Shown here in pieces: positions 34,201 through 42,601 of a stretch of 64,000 nt of DNA. The stretch's first letter is position 1. Each line of letters starts with the position of its first letter. A program made the position numbers and the translations under genes. Under the pieces are notes generated by a model that made no database searches, was not told the origin of the DNA, and worked only from the letters and a program-made list of their open reading frames with translations. Source of the stretch: Didymella arachidicola (taxonomy: Eukaryota; Ascomycota; Dothideomycetes; Pleosporales; Didymellaceae); NCBI GenBank assembly GCA_016630955.3, contig CM049991.1, forward strand, positions 1,674,001-1,738,000, written 5' to 3'.

Positions 34201-34307
34201 GTCTTCGTCTTACCAGAGCCGGGTGGCGCCAGCACTTGGAGCACACCCGCCGGACTGGTGACTGCATCTTTCTGCGCTTCATTCAGGCCCTGCAACAGAG
34301 CGTCCAT
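31272..34307 (-). CDS. Srs2-like UvrD/Rep family 3'-5' DNA helicase
   Basis: The first ATG is at 34307 (MDALLQGLNEAQKDAV), giving 1,011 residues in one exon. SF1A motifs: LAPPGSGKTKTLTAR (Walker A, residues 27-34), TFTIKAAREMKER (Ia), LIDEYQDTN (II, 213-219), GDPDQSIYSFR (III), STIHAAKGLEWPVVF (V) and LYVGMTRAK (VI). Helicases of this type strip Rad51 filaments and restrain recombination at forks. The last 200 residues are disordered and hold QGAITSFL (831-838), a good PIP-box match, and a hydrophobic VLLLSSPS (923-930) near an acidic DSDDDD stretch, resembling a SUMO-interacting motif. That layout mirrors yeast Srs2, which binds SUMO-PCNA. Confidence 0.93.
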   Translation of the reverse strand: MDALLQGLNEAQKDAVTSPAGVLQVLAPPGSGKTKTLTARVAYHVIHERLQPWNIIVCTFTIKAAREMKERIKGFVGEKLEAKLILGTFHSVARRFLSRYGQEIGIDKNFGIADTEDSKAIIKRIVNRYQYLVEPGYARSRISSLKAKGITAADFAATKKKAEDSEFSQIYSTYQEHLKAANLLDYDDLLVRCVDLLRQHPSCVSTIQAVLIDEYQDTNNIQYELMKLMAQKTQRITIVGDPDQSIYSFRAAEIKNLLRMRVEFPETIVINLEKNYRSAGSILSAALAVIEQDDSRPEKALLATHCVGEQPTLRHLATANFEAQWIVDEIKRTQTLSAGLLTYNDYSILLRSAALSLSIERELGRAGIPYKMVGGKRFFDRAEIKIILSYLRVINNPDNNDAIVNVINTPSRKIGEKTTKALLEEAEVRKVPLWSLIQDVAQGRRTPVTKLSAPATQGITLFFRLVYTAREKLEPAQGEPWTLLDLITHIFSQTAFEAYLKQTYKENWKDRLANVDELIAQATQMATAITDGEMGVDDALPEVEGIVQRPDSAADILSKFLVNVALATEVEREDGEELCQVTMSTIHAAKGLEWPVVFIPAVYEGSLPHSRAEDHDEERRLLYVGMTRAKALLYLSCPMRSSGQEETKLSRFLDDNSLEKFFSPRGPDLAFKKTTIPDIARILARPCPDLAQLSTARTLVERPEDDRYPATRDEIDGMPGSYNTEYTGWSHDRQGVDAKRRRVEDINTMRKTNVLDANVGSGEDKNAAWMTAKSTNGFFSARDIQNLDQTTRQAMFKEDDDASRKPTYNEVRRLGETPTHGKKPKPRAAGQGAITSFLQGAGRTLSEAPVPVPHVEARSLKRSQSSLSGVAPLQDISNAGRPHLQSRPFEPLSGLNRPLYSRPMSTKPRRAANESNAENARHVLLLSSPSRADEKKMMTLSDSDDDDTREVLGSSKVSATSATGFKPATTLHTTSMDMLHNQQGQRRTLGARRTMQPWSVKRTSMPKPKQQ

Positions 34308-34549
34308 CGCGGAGGAACGGGCGTCGCGCGTCACATGTCAATGTTGAGGTTGTGGAGAAGCCTAGAGGGAGTGGCGCGGCTCGAAAAACACGCTAACGAC
34401 GCTAGTCGCGCTGCCACGTGATGGGATCAGCAATGGTCGCTGCTGTCATATTGATTTATTTGCTTGATTTTGCCATCAACAACACGCAAGCGAGCGTAGT
34501 CTGTTAGTTTCTCCGTTCGCTACTACTTCAATCATGTCTCTAACATCCT

Positions 34550-34625
34550 TTCAGAGTGGTTATGATGTCTGCTTTACATGTCCAATGAAAAGCGCAGAAG
34601 GTCGGGAGTTCGATCCTCCCCGCTC
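34550..34625 (+). pseudogene. tRNA-Val (TAC)-like sequence with unpaired acceptor ends
   Basis: The D arm (TCAGAGTGGTTATGATG) is followed by anticodon stem TCTGC/GCAGA around TTTAC, with about 14 extra bases after the anticodon as a possible intron. The TPsiC arm GGGAG-TTCGATC-CTCCC is perfect, and a T7 run follows at 34637. The 3' acceptor strand CGCTCGT does not pair with the 5' side (ACATCCT), so either the 3' end has been replaced or this is a tRNA relic. Confidence 0.4.
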
Positions 34626-35649
34626 GTACGCATCAATTTTTTTCGCCGTGGTAAGGGCGGATAACGCTCAGCTAGGCTATCAATCCCGTCAAACTTTTTG
34701 CTACTATTGAGGAACACTATTTCAAGCCAACACAAAATGCCTATTTATTAACCAAGTGCGCTGTTTGTTGCTATAGGAGGGGCTGTAGGGTTGTTTAAGG
34801 CCCGACAAACAGCTTCTAACAGCTCAGGCATGCTGGAATAGCTTCTAAGGGACTCTTTAAAGCCTACCAGCTAGCTAGTTTTAGTGTTAAGCGGTCGAAT
34901 CTCGCGGACTGAGAGCAGCTCTATCGCACCGGCCATGCGAGGCGATGCAGGTATCCAGCTTAGTAGAATTACTCTCACTTATGCCTAAGACAAAGTCTTG
35001 TTATGTTACTAGGAGATGCTTACAGGCTACACGATATAAATTAATAAATTAATAGCTTTAGATTGTACACCGCAGCCTTCTTTATGCAGGCTATGCTATG
35101 TTCGCGAAAGAGAGGTGATTGTCGGTTGAGGTCCACAGTGCTCAACAATTCTTGTACTCGAATTAGCCGTGCATAAGTCTTTGTGTTGCTCTAAGAGTAC
35201 TTGCGGGGCTTTGCCGGCTATCTTCTACAGATATTGCTCTAATTGCGGGGCTGGCTTGCTACTGCATCTGCCGGCTAACAAGCCTATGTTGCTATCGTGG
35301 AGACTCCATACATCTTACACTGAAAGTTCGCGAATCCGGTGGCCAGATTGACTGATGTTGACCTATGCGGCGATAGTTCACAGCCTTCTACCCTACACTG
35401 CGATGTGATTTAAGGTAGAGTGTTGCACTCTTAACATTCGAGCAGCATTGTTGCTGCATGCTCTGTCAGTTGCTGAGCGCTTCGAGATGGTCGCATTTTC
35501 GTGCGTAAGACCTCACTTCGACCCCTCCATCACCTTGATTTCGCAGAGTCGGGCGCCTGAGAAGACGTGAATCATCGCGCAAAGGCCAGGGACAGGACTC
35601 GCCCCAATTTTGTCAAGGTTATACATGTTAAAATTTACTAAAATGCTAT
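34626..35649. other. AT-rich block without genes between two tRNA-like sequences
   Basis: TA-rich (for example TAAATTAATAAATTAATAG near 35040) with many stops in all frames. Composition suggests an old transposon eroded by C-to-T change, but no terminal repeats or coding remnants were recognised. Confidence 0.45.
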
Positions 35650-35785
35650 GGTTGTATGGTGTAAGTATTTACTCCAATCTGCTCCACTCAAGCACGTCCT
35701 AATTTCCATCCAGGTAGAGGTTATCACTTCAGATTTTGATTCAATCAAAAATTCTGGAAACCCCGGTTCGAGTCCGGGTACGACC
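35650..35785 (+). pseudogene. tRNA-Gln (TTG) interrupted by about 53 bp in the D loop
   Basis: The 5' part GGTTGTATGGTGTAAG (35650-35665) and the 3' part starting GGTTATCAC at 35719 together form a full tRNA-Gln. The acceptor GGTTGTA pairs with TACGACC (one G-T pair), D stem GTG/CAC, anticodon stem TCAGA/TCTGG with anticodon TTG and a short intron, and TPsiC arm CCCGG-TTCGAGT-CCGGG. A T6 terminator follows at 35786. The 53 bases at 35666-35718 do not belong to a tRNA and separate the D-loop halves, so the gene is probably dead. Confidence 0.6.
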
Positions 35786-36214
35786 TTTTTTGCGGCATCG
35801 ACGGCCCAGGACTGTAAGTGAGGTCTAGCGGGAGCGCCTCTTTTTGGTCCTTGGCACGTGCAGCACCGATGTGTTGAGTCGAGCAATTGAAACAGCTATA
35901 CAGAGATTCGGACATGCCGTCGACCTGATAAGTTTCTCGAAAGTGTCGTGGAATACTGGTCATACGTATACCGAATTGCTCTCCCGGCATCTAGCGTCTT
36001 GTTCACAAATGCTTTGATGTAGCATTCAATTTGTTGGATACACCGAGGGCTTATTATGGTCGCCAGGTGTTTGAACAATCGCCATTCCCCAGATTGCGAG
36101 CACTGTTGATGTCACCAACAAAACCGCAGATTAGAGCGCAGAGGCGAATGGTGTGGTGATTATCGTATGTTCATATCATGGATTCGTTACCAGTGTATCC
36201 TCCCCAAGACCCAC
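35786..36214. other. Intergenic, 3' flank of the Memo gene
   Basis: No coding motif recognised. Confidence 0.4.
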
Positions 36215-37359
36215 TCATAGTACTGCGAACGCGCTTGCATACGAGACGCTGCTGTCCCTCACGTCCTCCACCAGACTACTCCTCTCGTACCTAACAAACT
36301 TAAACCGCCCCTTGCCATCTCCCAGCTCGGCCTTTTCGACTGCAGCCAGAAATACACCTATAGGGTGCCTTCCACACACCGTATTTCCCGTGTCCCTCAG
36401 CTGCTGCAGATATTCTCTGTGATTTCCGGCCTCCACAGCATCCATGCTCTCCTTGTCGACAGCGGCGATGCTCTCGTGGATGGGGAAGTCGTTGGCGACT
36501 TTCGAATTAGACTTCAAATTGATGCCGGACGAGCTGCCAGGTGGGTGGTAGTATGTGTATCTGAAGCGCGAGCCCCAGTGGCAGAAGTCGGAGGATATGA
36601 CGAAGATGTTGGTGGAGTCGGAGAGGTAGGGTGCAAGGAGACTGCCGTAATGTGCTTCGGCGCGGGCGTCCGTATTGCCGACCATGATGGGAACAAGGGG
36701 GACGGACGCCGAGTCAGATTGGAAAGCTGTGTTCTTGCTGCGTGGGCTGTCAGTCCAGGACCAGATCGAGGACAAGGATGGACTTACAGTGACAGCATCT
36801 TGTAGATATACGGGAGGTGCATCTCGGAGCTGTGCTCGTCCTCGTCTACACCGCGCTCCATGACTTCTAGACCCCAGTCTTTCTGGATCTGCTCAACTAG
36901 CGCAGTGTCTATTGTGAGGTCCCCAATCGGCGTGGCATACTTGCTACATCCAGTAGTTGCAGCGCTGGACAGATAGTAGTGGTGGGAGGGGAAGAGCAGG
37001 AATACACGTTTACTGAACATGTCAGCAGATGTCAGCCTCCATCTGGAAATTTCACATACGCATTCGCCCAGTCGGCTGTTTTGTAGGCCCATGCAGCAGC
37101 AGGCCCAGAGTAAGAGTATCCAGCATGCCTGCGCGTTCATGAGCCGTGTTCTTGTACACTAGTTTTGGCTGTCCTACGGTCCGATGATCGCTCGAGCGTT
37201 TGGTGTCGGCACTGGAACATCTCCTGCTTGTGAAGAAGCCGTGCCAATAGGCGTTATCGAGCTTGGTACCTCCGCTAGCCAACCGTCGAGTTGCCGTGAG
37301 AGGGTGGGGCCTTTGTCGGTGTACCATGAGCCGGCATGAGTAGCTCTGCGAGTAACCAT
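36215..37359 (-). CDS. Memo-family protein (Mho1-like)
   Basis: Four exons (37359-37178, 37128-37060, 37012-36788, 36737-36215; introns 49, 47 and 50 nt) give 332 residues, the usual length. The start MVTRRATHAGSWY fits the family. The metal-site residues are visible: His in THAGSWY and GPHAGYSYSG, the His pair in FPSHHYYL, HSSEMHLPY, and Cys-Arg-His in TVCGRHPIGVF. Memo proteins have a fold like nonheme-iron dioxygenases; human MEMO1 has been linked to copper and redox signalling and cell motility. Exon 3 ends in LPYIYKMLS and exon 4 carries FVISSDFCHWGSRF. Confidence 0.93.
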
Positions 37360-37982
37360 CTTGACAAGTCTCGAGCCCAAATACAGCTTGATTGTCTACA
37401 GTAGTCTGGAGTAAGTTGGGGAGGGTTAGAAGTTCGGTGATACTGGGTGGGGTTGAGAGCTGTTGTGGGGCAAGAGCTACCTGCAAATCGTACATTCGTC
37501 ATCGTACGGTAAGTCCATCTACGTGGTCAACATGTTTCAATCAGTAAAATGGCTCGAGATCAACTAAGTCGATGGTGAGAATTCCTATCTTGAAGGCTCC
37601 AGAGACCTTGCTTATGGGCCGCGTCCAAAGACTCGACGGTCTAGCCAGGCGAGACACGGGAGCAAGCAAAGAATGGATATGGGTGCTTCTGAGATAATGC
37701 AGTGTTCGAGAGAAGATTTGAAAAGTAAGATTACATTTCTTCAAAAGGACTCGAGTCGTTGAGAAAGTGATGGCTGCTGTCCATCTGGGTGCCTTGCTTA
37801 CCCCACAAACGCGAGCGCGTCGCTCCGCGGTGGTCTGTCGCGTGTCTGGCCAGCCAACCGCGCAATCGTCATTCATGTCAGTCCACCACAGAACATCCTG
37901 CCCCCATATTTCTCCACCCAGAGCCTTACAACTGGTATCATACTGCAAAAACCAATATCGTCCCAACTCTCAAGACAACACA
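37360..37982. promoter_or_regulatory. Divergent promoter interval (Memo / zinc-binding hypothetical)
   Basis: 623 bp between two divergent start codons, no gene recognised inside. Confidence 0.45.
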
Positions 37983-38731
37983 ATGGGCATCAAACGCAAA
38001 CATTTCGACGATGCATCCCCAACCTCAGTCTCCAGCTCTGGCTTTATCTTGACGCCAGACGCGCTGTCGCCGACGCGTTTTCCGCAAGGCCTGGACGGCG
38101 CAGCAGACACAGAAATGGACGCAGAGCCAGCATTACGAAGCAGCGGCTGGGACTTCTCGCGGGCACAACGCACAAAAGGCAGCGACTGGGGCCTGCGGAC
38201 GCGCAAACGAGTGCGCGACAACCGGCCTGACGAGCGCGCGATACACGGTCCGTAGCTCTTTCCTGCTGCACCGGCTCAGCACACCTTTCTCGCGATTCGA
38301 ACTCCCTGGTGGGTGCCATCGCTAACGCACCAACAGAGAACACAGTCCACAAACTCTTCCTCGCGCAACGCCTACCACATGCCTCGCCCATGCTGTCCGC
38401 TCAGCCAGACGTACGGCCCCCTCTGGCTGCCATAAAACCGCAAAAGTCAACACTGCATTCTTTCTGGACTATCACGGCGCCGCCCGTCCAGACACCCATA
38501 TTCTCCTACCACACACCGCAGCCGGCAACGGGAGGGTTGGGGCCGCGGTGCGAGGACTGTGATGCTTGCCTCGATGTTGAAGAAGGGGGAATGGACATTG
38601 ATGTGGATATGGGCGGGATGGACGTGGGGGGTGCTTTTGCGTGCGGGGTGTGTGGGAGGAATGTCTGCGGGACTTGCGCGGTGGCTGGTGACGTGAGGAC
38701 GTGCTTGCAGTGTGCTACGCATGGGTACTGA
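37983..38731 (+). CDS. Hypothetical protein with C-terminal zinc-binding cysteine cluster
   Basis: Exon 1 is 37983-38247 (MGIKRKHFDDASPTSVSSSG) and exon 2 is 38337-38731, with an 89-nt intron (GTCCGT...CAACAG), giving 219 residues. The N-terminal part is polar with a basic TRKRVRDNRPDERA patch. The middle has KPQKSTLHSFWTI, and the end has paired cysteines CEDCDACL, CGVCGRNVCGTCAV and CLQCA, compatible with one or two zinc sites of RING/LIM-like spacing. A Met/Asp/Gly-rich loop separates them. I cannot name the family; nuclear location is plausible from the basic patch. Confidence 0.75.
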
Positions 38732-38964
38732 ACTGGCGAGGGCGTGTTGTTATACGTCGGCGTGAGCGTAAGATATTCATGCACTGTCCTTTAGCGTGGC
38801 GTTTGGGATCCGGGATGTTGAAAGCAGCTGTTGTGGATACGGTATTATTACTTGAAGGAGCTTGGAGGATTGATGAACAGACGATGTACATTATCATGTC
38901 GTGACTACATAGCGCAAATATTTCCCAGTATTCGAGAGGCAACGGTTGGTGTTTAATGCTTGCC

Positions 38965-40620
38965 TCACATGGGTCTCTTGAATGCATCGCTCCAGTCTGA
39001 AGTGCGCAAGATGTGGTCAAACGACTCACTCTGCCTCTGCTGCGGTGACAAAGCGGCAAGAGCTTTGAGCTGATCGTCGTACATTCTGAGCGCCTCACTG
39101 CCATGTTTGACCTCAGTCGACTGGGTCGATGGCTGCGAGGGAAACATATTCTCCATGCGCTCAGCCAACACCTTCTCTTCCATCTCATCTCTCAAAATCT
39201 TGACCTGCTTTTGTATCTCGACCCAGAGTTCCAAGTGTTTGATGTCAGGATCCTCGTTGCCGCCACCGAGAACGAATTGCTCATCGCGGAACCGCATTTC
39301 AATAGGGTGCATGGGATCCTGAGGGCCGGCCCACCGACGCGCGTTCCTCTCTGACTCGTGCTTGTCCTTACCACCGTGCCCAGCGATAGCAAGCAAGGAC
39401 GCGATAAAAGCCTCCTGCATGTATGCGAACGAGAACTTGTCCGTGATCTCTGCAATGCTGTTGCAAAGCTTGTCAGGAAAGTCTAGGTCCTTGTTGTCCG
39501 AGAGCTTGCCCTGCCAGAACTTGCAGTATTGAACTCGCTCAGCATAGTCGGGGTTTGCAAAGTAGTACTTGCGATCGAAGCGACTGGGGCGCTTCGTAAT
39601 GCCAGGATCAAGTCTGTCGAGATGGTTCGTGGAGCCTACCATCAGGATGCCATCGTTGGACTTGAGACCATCGACCTCGTTGAGAAAATAGGACCGCACA
39701 TGGTCGTTGACAATGGAGTCGAGATCCTCGAAGACAAGGAAGCATGGTGCCTCTTCACGCGCCTTACCGAAGATCGCGCCAAGCGAGTATTCTGGTCCCA
39801 TGAACGAGGACAAGGTGCGCACATACAAAGTAGGAACAGACATCCTCGTGTCTCCGTTTGCTCCACGCTTATACAGACTGTTCATCATGGCCTTGATGCT
39901 GATGGTCTTACCGTTGCCCGGCGGACCATAGTAGATGATACCTCGCTTCCATGGGACCTTGAGCTTCTGGTATGTCTCTCGGTTGTCGAAGAAGCCCTCG
40001 ACATCAGTCTGGAGGGCCTTCTTCATGTTATCATCCAGGATAACATCATTCCATGAAGCCTTTTGTACCGCATCCCACAACTGAGCGCTCTTCTGCCACC
40101 AGCCCCCATCAAAAACCCACACCTCGTCGTGCAGCTCCCGGCCCCAGACGGTAGCATCCCTGATCAACTCATCGACTTTGTGTGAGTTGCTTGTGAGGAT
40201 GTAGTGGTTCTTGATGTTAGGATAGTAGCCACCACCGTCCCTGCCTTCGGCAATGTACAGAATGACCTCCTGGTCTTTCCATTTGTACATGAACTTGCCA
40301 AAGGTCAGGTTCTCTGCCATGAAGCCGCCGCCATTATCGAGTCTCCTGCCAGCAGGAATGTATGCGCGATATCTGATGCTTACACCGTACACTGGATCTT
40401 TTACGCTATCCTCGAGAGGCGTGTATTCGGCGAAGCCCGCGGAGGCGTAAGCGAGCAGGTCTACAAGACCGTAGGGGGTGACGATGAGCTCGAGCTTAGG
40501 ATATTGCGTGCGCAGAGCTTCCACAAGCACAGTGTCGGTGTTGATGCGCTTGCCAGACGAGTGCTCGAAGTAGCGGTGGCCTGCGAGGTCTGATTCGCGG
40601 GTGAAGCTATGGCCCGTCAT
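38965..40620 (-). CDS. BCS1-like AAA ATPase
   Basis: The open frame runs further upstream, but the first ATG is 40620 (MTGHSFTRESDLAGHRYF), giving 551 residues in one exon. An N-terminal domain of about 200 residues is followed by the AAA core: YYGPPGNGKTISIKAMM (Walker A about 232-239), CFLVFEDLDSIV (Walker B about 293-302), the sensor VGSTNHLDRLDPGI and RPSRFDRKYYF with the Arg finger. The tail is charged and helical. The Walker B and Arg-finger forms match the BCS1/meiotic-AAA group; true mitochondrial Bcs1 has an N-terminal membrane span, which I do not see, so this is probably one of the many fungal paralogues of unknown target. Confidence 0.9.
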   Translation of the reverse strand: MTGHSFTRESDLAGHRYFEHSSGKRINTDTVLVEALRTQYPKLELIVTPYGLVDLLAYASAGFAEYTPLEDSVKDPVYGVSIRYRAYIPAGRRLDNGGGFMAENLTFGKFMYKWKDQEVILYIAEGRDGGGYYPNIKNHYILTSNSHKVDELIRDATVWGRELHDEVWVFDGGWWQKSAQLWDAVQKASWNDVILDDNMKKALQTDVEGFFDNRETYQKLKVPWKRGIIYYGPPGNGKTISIKAMMNSLYKRGANGDTRMSVPTLYVRTLSSFMGPEYSLGAIFGKAREEAPCFLVFEDLDSIVNDHVRSYFLNEVDGLKSNDGILMVGSTNHLDRLDPGITKRPSRFDRKYYFANPDYAERVQYCKFWQGKLSDNKDLDFPDKLCNSIAEITDKFSFAYMQEAFIASLLAIAGHGGKDKHESERNARRWAGPQDPMHPIEMRFRDEQFVLGGGNEDPDIKHLELWVEIQKQVKILRDEMEEKVLAERMENMFPSQPSTQSTEVKHGSEALRMYDDQLKALAALSPQQRQSESFDHILRTSDWSDAFKRPM

Positions 40621-42269
40621 GCTGACTGGTGCTGAGAGGTCCAACGAGAGTGCTAACGTGTTTTCGGCAATACAAGTGATCTGAGAAGCTGTAGTAAGTG
40701 CAGACTGAATGATTGCAATCAACGACGCAGCGCGACAAGTGTTTGTTGCTGCCTAAGGGTGGCCTGAATGAAGGCAGTGCAGAGCTCTTGGAAGCTGTTT
40801 GCGAGGCGGAGCTGCACAAGTGGTGGCGCAGCTGCCGCCGAGGAGCTACCCCGCGTCCTCATTGGGTGAGCTTCAAACATGTACCTTTGTACCTCTGTTG
40901 ACACCAGAACCGTCTCGAGTGTTGGAAGAAGAAGGATTTGGGGTCGTGAGATGGTGATAATTACTGAATGTTAGTCGAGACTGACAGCTGACAGATCACA
41001 GGCCACATGCCAGCTTGCAGACATCTAGCCACGCGGCGTTCTGAACTCCTTCCCTCCGGTACCGCGAACTATCTGTAGAGCAGACCTCGGAAGGGTCTAT
41101 GGAGAGCGTTGTGGCTGTCCCAAGAGGTCTGGTCCAGCCTTTCCATAGTCTGCTCAGAGACGAGTATCACCTGACACATCGCGAGGGGAGCGCAATGGAG
41201 TGCTCCAAGTTGTTCAGCCATCCGGAACCTGGTTGAGAGAATCGACCCTCGAGCCTCGTGGCTCTGGTACAAGGTGGGTGCATGAATGAATGAGAATACG
41301 AGGTCACCCACAGGAGGTTTCTGAATGGCCAGTACCTACATTGAACGGCCTTGATTGGTTGTTTTGCGATCGACATTGGCCCTTGTTTTCTTGTCCATTC
41401 ATGCACCCCTCTTGTACCAGACCTGGCCCTGACATGGATCTCCAGAGCCGTGGAACGGTCTCACGCAGGGTCGATGTGGAGTCCCCGCCTTCTTTGTCCC
41501 CATAATCCAAGCCGCGGAGAAGCCATCCGACAGGACCGGACCTACGGATGTTTGCTCGAGACAGGCCGATTTTGGGCGAGACGCGCACTATTGTTTGCAG
41601 AGTACTGTTTTCAGGACGTTGCAAGTCGCGATGGCGTTTTGAATTGAACAAAGTTGTCCAAGCAATGCCACCGTAATTTCACCATGGCTTGACACGCTTG
41701 GGTAAAGAGGCACGGTTAATTGACCGATGCAACCAACACGCAGACACGGGCATACAGCCCGAACCATGATAATGCTGACATGCTGAACAGGCCTCTGCAA
41801 TAATAAGAGCAACCATCAGCTTTTGTTGACCAGAGTCGGACTTGCTGTGGATTACTGGGCGCTTCTAGCGAGGGGCTGACAGAGTCCATGTTGGTCAATG
41901 ACCAATTCAGAGTGACTTCTGCGACTCTTTAGATTTGACACATCCGCGCACGAGGTAGACAAAGTCGGCGACGGCACGGCAGAATTGAATTGCTCTGACA
42001 GCTGCTCCCGCTGGCCCGTGCAAGGAACACCGTGCCGCAGCCAACCTGCTGCTCGACCGCTTCGTGAGTGGTGAGATTTGAGACCCTCTGCGAGTGGAGC
42101 TGCGTGGAGCCCCAAGCACCCCAGCATACCCACGGGAAGCGTACAGCTTGTTCCCACTTCGGTCCAGTAGCCTCACGATTCGACACTAGTTGTAATTCAA
42201 AGCTCGAGATTTGCGCTTGATTTCGAGTTTGTTGTGTCGACTTTGCAACGGCGCAAACACTGCGCACAT
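40621..42269. other. Intergenic, 1.6 kb, low-information
   Basis: No gene recognised. An imperfect fold-back (arms about 41263-41288 and 41396-41421, with sequence like ATTCATGCACCC and CTTGTACCAG) lies inside. Confidence 0.4.
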
Positions 42270-42282
42270 CGATACTTGATGT
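42270..42282 (+). repeat. Target-site duplication of the LINE, copy 1 (13 bp)
   Basis: CGATACTTGATGT, identical to 48301-48313, at the 3' end of the element. Confidence 0.9.
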
Positions 42283-42306
42283 TTAGTTTAGTTTAGTTTA
42301 GTTTAG
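42283..42306 (-). repeat. (CTAAA)n 3' tail of the LINE
   Basis: Almost five TTTAG units on the plus strand, directly abutting the target-site duplication; read on the element strand it is a CTAAA tail rather than poly(A). Confidence 0.85.
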
Positions 42307-42601
42307 TCATCCTACTCGGTTTCAGCCGCGTACTGCGCAGCTATGTCCGGAGTGACAGGCTGTGGCAGACAGCGGACGCGGTGCGGACGTTGATCCGCGC
42401 CGCCCCACTTCATCCCTTGAACGAGACCAGCTGCCCCCGTAACCTGCCGTTTTCCATCAACCACTATCTACAATTTGCCTGGCAGCTCATCTAGATACTG
42501 GTTCTACTGACTGTATGCCGTGATTCTAGGCTCTTAGAGGCGCGTTGCCTCGTCTATCGCGTCCGCTGTACCTACAGTCTCCCCCCAGCGCTCGGCGTCG
42601 T

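Noticed and set aside
37741..37982. In-frame upstream start for the zinc-binding hypothetical gene
   Set aside because: Open sequence before 37983 lacks protein character and lies where the divergent promoter is expected.
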